Part shown: piece by piece, positions 45,849 to 55,514 of the stretch
Layout: each line of letters begins with the position of its first letter
How positions within the stretch are numbered: position 1 is the stretch's first letter
Source: Smallanthus sonchifolius
Lineage: Eukaryota; Streptophyta; Magnoliopsida; Asterales; Asteraceae
Assembly: GCA_023525975.1 (NCBI GenBank)
Contig: CM042034.1
Coordinates: 22,301,501-22,365,500 of the forward strand
Direction of reading: 5' to 3'
DNA length: 64,000 nt
Notes under the pieces: model-generated
Seen by the model: the letters and a program-made list of their open reading frames with translations, nothing else
What the model was told of the DNA's origin: nothing
Database searches by the model: none
Position numbers and translations under genes: made by a program

Positions 45849-46038
45849 ATGAGGTTATGATCTATGAATCGTAATGGATATGAGGTTATGATCTATGAAT
45901 CATAATGGATATGAGGTTATGATCTATGAATCATAATGGATATGAGGTTATGGTTAAAATACCATAATAGATATGAGGTTATGATCTAAGTATCATAATG
46001 GCTATGAGGTTATGGCCTATGTGCCATAATAGATATGA
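45849..46038 (+). repeat. 31-bp tandem repeat in LTR A
   Basis: About six units of GGATATGAGGTTATGATC plus TATGAATCATAAT; the first three are nearly identical, later ones drift. Less regular relatives (GAATGTAGTTATAGTG) extend back to 45670. Confidence 0.85.
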
Positions 46039-46483
46039 AATGGTGAAATATGAATGTTATATGAAATGAATAAAACTTGTAGTGGAAATGCAAGTGTTAA
46101 GAACCTTAATTGACCAAATGGGTGCAAACAGGTCAAATGGGTGAAAGGGTGAAAACAAGTGTAAATACTTGTTGAATATGTTTATCGTCATTACTAACAA
46201 TGATTTATATATGTGGTTATGTAGGTAAAGCTTCGATGTAAGTCCAAGTCAAGTCCGAGGTGTGGAAGGATTCTCGTATGCAAAATTTTGGTGTTTTTGG
46301 GGATTTTAAGGAAAATCCTTGTAAAGTGGTGTAATTTGGCACTTGAATTATGTTTTTGATGTATATAAATGTCGTATAAATGTTTTTGGTCAATACCCAA
46401 GTGTTGGGAAATTTTTGAGGTCTTGTAGGATTGAAAATGGTGGAAAAATGGTTAAGTGTTGAAAACTTGGCAGCTGAGTGTCT

Positions 46484-46609
46484 CCTCACGGTACGCGAAG
46501 ACCTGGACAAGGTCACTCGCGGTACGCGAGAGACTTGTCTTCCGGGCAAGGTTTTGGAGCTCCCTCACGGTACGCGAAGGGAGGTGTCAAATATCTCGCG
46601 GTACGCTAG
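46484..46609 (+). promoter_or_regulatory. Four copies of CTCRCGGTACGCGA in LTR A
   Basis: Copies at 46484, 46515, 46564 and 46594. The second is a perfect inverted repeat CTCGCG-GTA-CGCGAG. The truncated 5' LTR holds the same four positions with CG to TG changes. Could be a dimeric factor site or the U3/R control region; function unknown. Confidence 0.6.
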
Positions 46610-46688
46610 GATTGAAAAAAAAATTGGGATAAAAGCTTCCGCGCGTTTAAATGTTTTATTAATTGGTGTTCCAATTAAGGGTGTTACA

Positions 46689-47330
46689 CAACCGTCGCCT
46701 CCTCTCTTCCCCCTTCTCTCTCTAAAACCCTAAAAAACATCCCTAAATCGACAGTGATGATGATACCTAAATCAAATGCTATGGATCACCTCCGGTCACT
46801 TTTACTCTCATTTTTTCGTTCGAAATCAGGGAAACTCACTAATTATCATTGCTTGCATCTATAAGTATTTCATACGATTATCACACAATTTTCCATCACC
46901 ACCTGAGGGATGCAAACAATGATAGTAGTGGAGTGTGGCTAAATCTGTTCGTGAAATCAAAGAAAGGAATGAAAGGGGAAGTTGGGTTTGTAGGTGGTCA
47001 AAGAAAAGAAAGGTGGGGTGTTGAAGGTGCTTGATTAGAGAACAAAGAACAATAGGTAAAAAAAACATAAAACAATAAAAATGACTAAATTGCCCTCATG
47101 TGCACTGCACATGAGATGATTTAACTGAAAAAGTTAACTTTCGTTAGTGAAAAGGACAAAAAAGGAGGGAACTTTTCAAATAAAGGACAATAAGTGAAAG
47201 TCAAAACTTTAAATGACCCATTTCATAAAGGACAAAAATTGTAATTTAGTCTTGATTTTAATCAAAACGACGTAGTTTTGATAAGTTTCGCATACAAATT
47301 ACATGGTTAACGTCATTATATTCACTTTTC

Positions 47331-47332
<2 letters not shown>
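46689..47332. other. Intergenic after element A
   Basis: Starts with a CT-rich stretch and AAAACCCTAAAA that looks like a plant 5' leader, but no gene follows. 47080-47250 is AT-rich with repeated AAAGGACAA motifs. No feature supported. Confidence 0.5.

Positions 47333-47373
<41 letters not shown>
47333..47373. repeat. (AT)n microsatellite
   Basis: Uninterrupted AT dinucleotides for about 41 bases. Confidence 0.95.
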
Positions 47374-47375
<2 letters not shown>

Positions 47376-47690
47376 GTGAGGTTCAAAAGATAATCAATAT
47401 TTATGTAATAACCATGAAAACCATTTCTCAAACATAGTGTTACGTATATGTAACAATTATCATTCTATTAGTATCACATATACGTAAACACTATGTTTCA
47501 CGTATATCTAAAATTATTTGGTACGTATATGTAAAACTCGTAATTTTCGTATTTATGTTCAAAATATATGTTCAAAATACTTAAATACTATTTTAACAAT
47601 TAAAACAAAAAATAATTTCAAAATTATGTGATTGTTTGAGAGTAAAGTTATCAAATAAAAACTTGGTTATTATTTGAATCATTCCCTATA
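47374..47690. mobile_element. Possible MITE with imperfect inverted ends
   Basis: Left AGGTTCAAAAGATAATCAA and the inverse of the right end ATGATTCAAATAATAACCAA are related, and TACGTATATGTAA/TTACGTATATGT motifs recur inside. TSD not clear because both sides are AT repeats. Confidence 0.4.
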
Positions 47691-49657
47691 TATATGGAGA
47701 AGATCATGAAAAAACTAATTTTAATGAAAGAAGCAAGAAACTCCTCATTGATGACATTTTTTTTGGCATAAAACCCCTCAAAAAAACATATAAAAATTAA
47801 TAAAACAAAAAAAAACTACAAAATCCAAAATGTTTCTCTCGTTTCATAAAAAAAACTCGAAAAAATAGTCGATTTAGCTTTAGGTTTTAGTTTAGATTTT
47901 AGGGTTTAGTTTTTGGGTTTAGCTTTTAGGTTACGTTTTTTGAAGGGTGTGGGGGGTTTAGGTTTTTTTTCTTAGCTAAAAAATGAATTTTCGCTAAGAA
48001 ACTAGGTCAAACGAATTCCGATTGAACTAATTTTACCGGTGTTGGAACCGGCTCGTCGAAATAAAGCCTAGAGCTAAACCCTAAAAGCTAAACGCTAAAG
48101 CTAAACCATAAAATTTAAAATCTAAACCCTAAAACTTAACCACCTCACCCCCAAAAACCAAAATCTCCAACCTCTAACCCCCCTCAAATAAAATAGTTAT
48201 TCAATAAGTTAATTTTAATGAAATAGATAAAATGTAATTTGTATGTTATAGGAACGGGAATTATGTAATTGATTTTTGGCTTGACAAAATATGTACTTAA
48301 TGATCTTAAGAAGTGGAAATATGTAAATTTTATTTAAAAAACCATAAATTGAGACATTTGTATATGTATATATTTTATTTTCCACTTCAATTTTTATTTA
48401 ACTTTTAGAACAGATTAAATAATTTTATTATATAACCTACATTTTACAAACTGAAAAACAGTTATGCATATAGTTTAAGCACTTAATGCAAAGTGTTTAT
48501 GTCAACGAATTTATCTTTTACGAGTTTTTACACTTAAGCCCCTATATTATGTGAGGTTCAATTTTAAGCCACTAAACTTTTAAAAAGTTTTTACTTTACT
48601 TTTTTTAACAAATTTATACAACCCTCGAAGTTTAATAAATTTATCGTTTACACATTGGATTTTTTGTTCATTTGCTTACCAACCAAGATACAAGATGTGG
48701 CACATGCACGATTATAATGGACTTGCGTTTGATAGTGTAGAAGTTATCTAAGCACGTGTGCATGTTGTTATTATTATTTTTTTAACTCTTTATTTTTTCT
48801 AACGGTTTTGGTTTCTTGTTCAAATTTTTTATTGGTTAATTATTTTAATGGTTTTGTTACGGTTTCGTTTTTTTTATAAAGTTTGAAATATTAGTAGCTA
48901 TTTTGCTGCAATGCGTGGATTTGCGTAAATATTTTGCTTTATTTATATAAAGTTCCGACTACGTTTATTTATTTCTTAAATAATAATTTTTTTAACAGTT
49001 TCATTTTTCTATAAATTTATTTATAAATGTTAACTTTTTTAACATAAACTTGTTTATAAATGTTAACTTTTTTCACGATTTAACAGTATCATACTTAAGT
49101 TTATCAGCTCCGTGTCATTCAAGTGTAAGCCTTGTTGACTAAAAAGGAGTTAAAAGCCAGAACAAGAGTTGTTGGTGATTGATGTCTACAGTTTAAAATT
49201 CTGTTCATTCTTGATATTTTAAACCAGATCATGTTTTGAGGTGGAAAGATCCAAAATGTTAGTCCAACAAAACATTTTTTATGATACTTGATATGTGTTA
49301 CGTTTACAAAAATATGCATGAAAATATATCTAATTCTATTTTTTGGCATCTTTTGTTATTAGTAAAAGGGATTTCTTACCAAATTCTATAAGTAAATGTA
49401 TTTTACATTTTTTTATATAAAAAATCATTTAATATTAATATTGTTGATATTTATTCATCGTAGATGTTAGTTAATTATTACTGGTATTATTAAATATATT
49501 TTAAAAGATCAAAGAATTGTATCTTGTACACTAAACAATTATGTTTTAAACATATATGAAATTATTTTTTTTTTAATAAACACATTTTATAGCTATTTCA
49601 AAGACTAGACGTTTAACTTTTAGTTATTTAAACACAAAGAATAAATAAATTAAAAAA
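47691..49657. other. Intergenic with telomere-like low-complexity patches
   Basis: 47870-47945 and 48060-48190 contain degenerate TTTAGGG/CCCTAAA-like strings in opposite orientation (TTTTAGGGTTTAG; CTAAACCCTAAAA). 47765-47860 resembles 33990-34120 (AAAACATATAAAAA, CAAAATGTTT-TCGTTT). The rest to 49657 is AT-rich; no gene supported. Confidence 0.5.
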
Positions 49658-49682
49658 TCTATGCTATATGATAATAAAGTTT

Positions 49683-50722
49683 GAGAAAATTACCAAAATG
49701 GACATTTGACAAATCAAACTTACAAAAATAGAAAAACTTTTTCAGTCTATTTCGATATGGTCATTTAGGCATGAAGCCGGCTGAAGTAGGCTGGTTTAGC
49801 CGGCTTCAAATTCCGTGTCAAACCAGTTATTTTTCAGATGTTCAGCTAACCAGAAACTGACAAGTGGAGGTGCTGATTACCAAGACGGCTAAAGCCCACT
49901 TCCAAGCAGGCTAAGCCAGTGTGTTTTTTTTACTGCTATATGACTTTCCTTAGCCCACTTGATTTTTGCCTGCTATATGACTATCCTTAGCCGGCTATTT
50001 GTCTTTGTTTAGCCTACTTGAAAACATAAAAAATAGTATGACTTTCCTTAGCCCAATTAAGCCTTTGTTTGTATAGTTCAAATGTGCATTTTGATAATTT
50101 TCCCAAATAAAAATGAGAGATGTATAGGGAACCAATTGAGTAATTGTAACTTGGCTTGTAAGACTCACTTGCTTCATGACATAAATAACAGTGACGTAAC
50201 ATTCGATTTGCAAATATAAAGAGGGAGCTGTATGTTTTCACATTAAAATAGTATAACTTTGCTATATGACTTTCCTTAGCCCACTTGATTTTAGCTAAAA
50301 AATAGTGAAACATTAATTGTGTAAGCTAAAATCAAGTGGGTTAAGGAAGTCATATAACAAAGTCATACTATTTTTTATGTATTCAAGTGGGCTAAACAAA
50401 GGCATATAGCTGGCTAAGGAAAGTCATATAGCAGGCTAAAATCAAGTGGCCTAATGAAAGTCATACAGCAGGCTAAAAAAAACATGCCGGCTTAGCCTGC
50501 TTGGAAGTGGGCTTTAGCCGTCTTGGGAATCAACACATCCACGTGTCAGTTTCTGGTTGGCTGAACATCTAAAAAAAACTGGTTTGACACGGAATTTGAA
50601 GCCGACTGAACTAGCCTACTTCAGCCGGCTTCATGCCTAAATGACCATATCGAAGTAAACTGAAAAAGTTTGTCCATTTTTGTAAGTTTGACCGGTCAAA
50701 TGTCCATTTTGGTAATTTTCCC
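49683..50722. mobile_element. Foldback Mutator-type element, 9-bp TSD ATAAAGTTT
   Basis: ATAAAGTTT at 49674-49682 and 50723-50731. Ends GAGAAAATTACCAAAATGG and inverse GGGAAAATTACCAAAATGG. The inverted arms continue for about 300 bases or more (GAAGCCGGCTGAA, GTTTCTGGTTAGC, CAAGACGGCTAAAG) and shorter palindromic blocks (TTAGCCCACTTGATTTTAGC) surround the centre near 50310, so nearly the whole 1040 bp can fold on itself. No transposase. Confidence 0.85.
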
Positions 50723-51140
50723 ATAAAGTTTTTGGTAGGACATGTGTCACATTCTGGTACATGCTCAACATGTTTTTCTGGTTCTCGCTCCTATTTAATA
50801 ATAATATTAAAGTAATGCACTTTTTAATATTTAATATAAATCTATTTATGGATACTTATTAACCAAATAAATTTAATATATGTTAACATTTATCAATTAC
50901 ATAAAAAAGATTAATACTCAGTTGAAAAAATGTTTTATAAATTAACTTAACGTTATTTATAATTGTCACGTCAAAGTACATTTTTAAAAACATATTTTGA
51001 CGAATATATGTGTTAACAGATTACATTTTATTCAACACGCATAATACACGAGTTTATTCAACATGCGTAATACACAAGTTTTTAAAGAAATAAAGTTTTT
51101 ATTTTTAAGTATATAACATTATATTTATATTATCCGTGTA

Positions 51141-51462
51141 GGGGAGGGTTTCAGAAAAAAACCACATAGTTAGGCGAAAACAAAGAAAACTACTAAAAAA
51201 AACCAATTTTAACCAATAATATAATAATATTTATTTTTTATTTTACTTTTATTTTTTATAAGAGTATCAAGATAATATTACACATTTTTACCAAAAAATC
51301 ATTTAAATATTGGCTTACGTATACGTAACTCATAGTGTTACATATACGTTAACAGAAAACAAAAAAATTACGGTTACGTATACGTAACCCATATTATTAC
51401 ACATTGTTTTATTGGTTTTCTCAGTTTTCACCTAACTTTGTGGTTTTCTCTTGATCCCTCCC
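51141..51462. mobile_element. Mutator-type MITE (322 bp), 10-bp TSD
   Basis: Left GGGGAGGGTTTCAGA with ACCACATAGTTAGG; right end inverse GGGAGGGATCAAGAG with ACCACAAAGTTAGG. TATCCGTGTA (51131-51140) and TATTCGTGTA (51463-51472) form a 10-bp duplication with one change. TACGTATACGTAA palindromes lie inside. Confidence 0.8.
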
Positions 51463-51725
51463 TATTCGTGTATTACACGGGATTCTAAACTAGTTAAATA
51501 ATATACGGGATTTGGGTTCAAATCCCACTTGTGATAAAAAAAAATAAGGGGATGTATAAGTTGGGTCAAGGGGTTTTCTCACTTATGATAGATTTTCTTT
51601 GAAAGTAGTGGATATGATCTGGTGAATCAGTGACACGTCAATTATTCAAACTGCTGTTAAAAAAAATAATGATAATAATATACAGGACAATTTTCCAATA
51701 AAAAATAAGGATAAAAGATGGTGGT

Positions 51726-52196
51726 AGGGGTGTAAACGAGCAAAGCCGCTCGCGAGCTACTCGAGATCGGCTCGCTAAAAACTCGAAACGAGCCGAGCTT
51801 AAACAAGCTCGAGCCTAAAAATAAGCTTGTTTAATAAACGAGCCCGAGCCCGAGCTTCACTTATCGAGATTGAGCCGGCTCGCGAGCCTTAACGATCTTT
51901 TTATTTATATAATGTTTTTAATATATTTAATATATATTTATAAAATAATAATAATTAGTATATATAAAATTAAGATAAATATAATTAAATAATATGTATT
52001 ATGTTATATATAAAAACTATAATAAAATTTATATAAAAATAATTACAAATATATATAAATTAATTAATATATAATAAACGAGCGGAGCTTATAAAACTAA
52101 TAACGAGCCGAGCCCAAGATTCAAAATTAGAGCTTGAATCGAGCCGAGCTTGAGCCTAGTCAAGCTCAGGCTTGACTCGACTTGTTTACACCCTGC
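51726..52196. mobile_element. hAT-type MITE with TAGGGGTGTAAACGAGC end
   Basis: Left TAGGGGTGTAAACGAGC and right inverse CAGGGTGTAAACAAG; ATGGTGG on both sides (51719-51725, 52197-52203). The inside is GAGCTCG/CGAGCCGAGC permutations around an AT-rich core. Confidence 0.75.
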
Positions 52197-52203
52197 ATGG
52201 TGG

Positions 52204-52827
52204 CAATGTTATTGAAATGTCAAAGAACCAATAAAGTAAATAACCTATCACTTCCGTGATGGGTGAAGAGTCTCAAACAACAAGGTAAAATGAATGATGG
52301 GTCAAACCTTTTCCTGTTAGTCAATATTTGTGTGATTCGAATAGATGTTGGGTCCCTTCAATGCAATCAAAACTACATTTTAGGCACAAAATATCCCTTT
52401 AATTTTCCGCAATTTGTTTCGTTTGTTAGAAAATTTTGACCATGTCCCTTTTATACTGTCGGTTTGAAAGCATAATATCGGCAACCGACTATGTTTAGAA
52501 CTACTTAATCTGGAAGATACGACTGACACCGTCAGACCAGCCGGTATGTTTTTTATAAAGTCATTTAGGTAATCTCTCATTATGCTAGCTTCTGGCTAGC
52601 TTCTTATGGAATGGAAATTTATCTTTCAAAAAAAAAGGGTGGTCATGGATGAAAACATTTCTAAATGAACCACCATTAATATTACTATGGAACATAAGTT
52701 TGAGAAAGCAATAATAAAAAGTGTTTGTGGAAGACAGAAAACAATACAATCAAGATGGGAGATAGGCGTTGGGCCTGTGTTGAAGACAAAATATAATTGG
52801 ATGAAACCGGCAGCCGAATCATCTTAG
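52204..52827. other. Intergenic; possible LINE tail at 52590-52640
   Basis: GGAAATTTATCTTTCAAAAAAAAA at 52612-52637 resembles the 3' end of a plant LINE. The open frame at 52380-52580 (minus) has no recognisable feature. Confidence 0.35.
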
Positions 52828-53022
52828 CGGGATTCAAGTGAGACGAACGAAGATCTGAGAAATCACATTACTGCATTCCAGGAGAAACTCGAACAAAATG
52901 AAGAGAAAATGGAAAGGATGTCAGAGTTCATAAACATAAAATTTTCAGAATTCGAGAGCACAACATCTAACACACCTGCGAGAAATGTTTTAGATGATCC
53001 ATGTAGCGATAGTGACAGCTAG
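52828..53022 (+). pseudogene. Coiled-coil C-terminal coding remnant
   Basis: Open stretch of 64 codons preceded by a stop and ending at TAG 53020-53022: NHITAFQEKLEQNEEKMERM, a heptad-like coiled coil, then an acidic/Ser-rich tail ending DPCSDSDS. It reminds me of the C-termini of plant transposase-associated proteins of CACTA elements, but I cannot confirm this. No start codon or upstream exon recognised. Confidence 0.4.
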
Positions 53023-53358
53023 ACCTAGTACCATGTTAAGACGTTTATTACATTTTTTGGACATCTAACTATATTTTAAACTTTAGAATTTATGAATTGT
53101 ATTATTTTTAACTTCGTTATTATTATGATATTAATGCTTGAAAGATTTTTGGAAAACAATAAACAGATTTATGAATGATATTACTTTTATTTAGTGACTG
53201 AAATTTAATATACAAAACTATAAATCAGTTATAAAACACATGCATTGGACTGCTTTTCAGTCCTTAAAGAAATTCGTTACGGGTTTTAAAAAACATCTCC
53301 CAAAAGCATAATGTAACATGGAGAACATACTACTATTCTCACACATTATGTTTACAAA

Positions 53359-53670
53359 TTAGGTTCAATTACATATATCCCCCTAAAAACTTCATTAACT
53401 ACATATATACTCAGTTCAAAATTTTATTTACGTATATTCCCTTCATTAATTACATGTATATCCAACATGACGATAGAATCGATTAGAAGCGACGATAAAT
53501 GTTGGAATCGATCGGAAGCGTTTTGAATTGATGGAATAAGAATAGTCGTATTTCTTGTAAAGTTAAAAAAATAATTTTATAAAATATGGGGATATATGTA
53601 ATTTAACTTTTGGGTTGAGTATATATGTAATTAGGGTTGAAAATAGGGGATATATGTAATTATACCTATT
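53359..53670. mobile_element. MITE with TTACATATATCCCC inverted ends
   Basis: Left TAGGTTCAATTACATATATCCCC and the inverse of the right end TAGGTATAATTACATATATCCCC match, and the similarity continues (ACTACATATATACTCA / ATTACATATATACTCA). Superfamily not assigned. Confidence 0.65.
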
Positions 53671-54611
53671 AAATATTATGCTTATTCAATTATTATTTTT
53701 TTGTTTTTTTTCTTTTTTAATATCCTAGTTTTAGGTACTTTTTATTAATATTATTGTTAACATTGTGCATGTATTTTCATTTAAATATTAATATAAAATT
53801 TTAGTTTTTATTTTCATTTTTTAGTACTTTACTTTCATGTTTTTCAATACGTTTCTTTTTTTATTTTTCATTTAAATACTTTACTTTTAACATTGCGTCC
53901 ATGTTTTTATTTAAATTTTGTTAAAAATCGGTGCATCCCGTAACCGAATGGGTGTAACCCACTAGTTGAGAAACATTTGTTATATTGTGTAATACCTACA
54001 ATCAATAATGGTTCATGTGATTACGAACTTTTAACATTCTAAGTTTATAATTTAATTCACTTTATAAGACATAGCTATTTGAAAACAGTTAGTATATGAA
54101 ATAATCGTAAATAAATTGGGTAAGATATTCACTCATAAAGTAATTAAAAGTTTATATATTATCAAACATTATATCTAATTGAGACTCGTTAATATAAAAC
54201 TTCAAATTATACGATAACAAATACTTCAAAAACATGCTATATACAAACAAACCGAGCCTTACAAATACTCATATACTGATCTAATCTAGAATCAACACAC
54301 ATGTAGGTTTTCACGTTTTCACTAAGAATTATTAGTAAAAATACAGATTCTTAGTTGTGTTTGTTTGCTAGAGGAAATTTTGTATCCTGGAATTGAGTTA
54401 AGAGTGGTTTCTTTTAACCTCGTGTTAGTTTATCAAAAATCCTATTGTCACTGACAAAGAGAGGTGGCTCTACAGTAAAAACAATTAAAACAAATATTTT
54501 AATTTTAAGGCCCTAAATAATCTACAATACAAGCAAATAAAACGAATGTTTTAATTCTAAGGGCCCAAAATACCAAGAAGCTACTTCGGTTTATATTTTA
54601 ACGAAAAAATA

Positions 54612-55012
54612 TAGGGAAAATGTCATACAATATTAATCAAGTTTCAAAAGTGTTCAAATTAGGTCACTCATGCATTTTTTATACAAACTGGGTCACTAAA
54701 CCTTCAAATCAAGTCATTATCGAAACACGAAATGTGTCAAGAAACTTATGGAGGGGAAGATATGTGGGTCGGGATTTCCAATATATGTAATTTTGTTTAA
54801 AAAATAACCTAAAATCCACGTTACCATTCCACATCAGCATCACGAAAAAGAAAAAAAAATCCTAATTGAAACAAAAAATAAAGCATGCTAAAAAAACATG
54901 TTCAAACCTATAATTTAAGTAAAAATGAAAGTTGAGTGACTTAATTGAAATATTTTTTAAACTTGAGTGAATTAATTAAAACACACTTTTCAAACTATGG
55001 TATTTTTATATA
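54612..55012. mobile_element. MITE, same family as 62190-62350
   Basis: Left ATATTAATCAAGTTTCAAAA-GTGTTC-AATTAGGTCACTCA and inverted counterpart at the right (TGAGTGACTTAATTGAA, ACACACTTTTCAAACTATGG). The second member at 62190-62350 has the same arms with a shorter centre. Confidence 0.55.
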
Positions 55013-55500
55013 TGTGATGGTTTATTAACTTTGGTGTTTTTATATGGAATCTTATTAAAAAATCTTATATTCAAAATGCAGACGGATGTACCATCACTAA
55101 AATGTTCCCCAAAAAACACGAAAACTATGTGTTTATTGCGCCTATATTCTGTTAGTAATTGCGAGTGACAATATTAACGTATTTATTTAATTTAACATTT
55201 CTTTGTGGTGAACAAGTTTAAACCCAAATCTTTTTACTTATAGAACTCCCATCTTATCACTAATTGTTTTAAGGAGAATATACAAAAAGTTTGTTCATAA
55301 ACACTATGAAACATTATATACAAAATTTTGAGAATATTATCATTATTATAGAAACTACAATTCAAAATGGATTTTATAACAAGATTTCATTTGTTGATTT
55401 TGGCGGCGTGGGTTTCTTTCATTGGTTTTTTGGCTAAGACTGTTTTTATATTAGTTTAACTTTTATAATAGTTTAATTTATATAATAATTTTATACATAT

Positions 55501-55506
55501 TTTATT
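55501..55506 (-). terminator. Poly(A) signal AATAAA of F-box gene 2
   Basis: Minus-strand AATAAA 8 bases after the stop codon of the F-box gene. Confidence 0.5.
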
Positions 55507-55514
55507 TTTCTCAA

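Larger units (their letters stand above)
44634..46688 (+). repeat. 3' LTR of element A (2055 bp)
   Basis: Opens TGTAACGAACC after a polypurine tract, closes AAGGGTGTTACA at 46688. Its last 210 bases match 36505-36714. It includes a 31-bp tandem repeat and four copies of a GC-rich palindromic motif near the 3' end. A splice-donor-like CAAGTAAGTG sits at 45000. Confidence 0.9.
49658..51493 (+). mobile_element. Helitron copy 4, carrying two nested Mutator-type MITEs
   Basis: Starts A|TCTATGCTATATGATAATAAAG, is interrupted at 49683-50722, resumes as ...TTTTTGGTAGG, is interrupted again at 51141-51462, and ends with a hairpin (CGTGTATTACACG) and CTAG followed by T at 51493. Without the two insertions and their duplications the core is about 455 bases and aligns along its length with the 430-bp copy at 19822-20251. 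Confidence 0.75.
53023..55500. other. Intergenic with two MITEs
   Basis: No gene supported. It holds the MITEs at 53359-53670 and 54612-55012 and a possible degraded Helitron 3' end at 53926-53966 (CCCGTAACCGAATGGG, then CCCACTAG followed by T). Confidence 0.5.

Noticed and set aside
45849..46038. CRISPR-like array
   Set aside because: Repeats are contiguous without unique spacers, in a plant LTR; no cas genes and wrong kind of genome.
47875..48190. Interstitial telomere repeats
   Set aside because: TTTAGGG-like strings are irregular, interrupted and in two orientations; more like low-complexity element sequence.
52380..52580. Small minus-strand gene of 66 codons
   Set aside because: No recognisable motif, no promoter signal, and surrounded by mobile-element ends.
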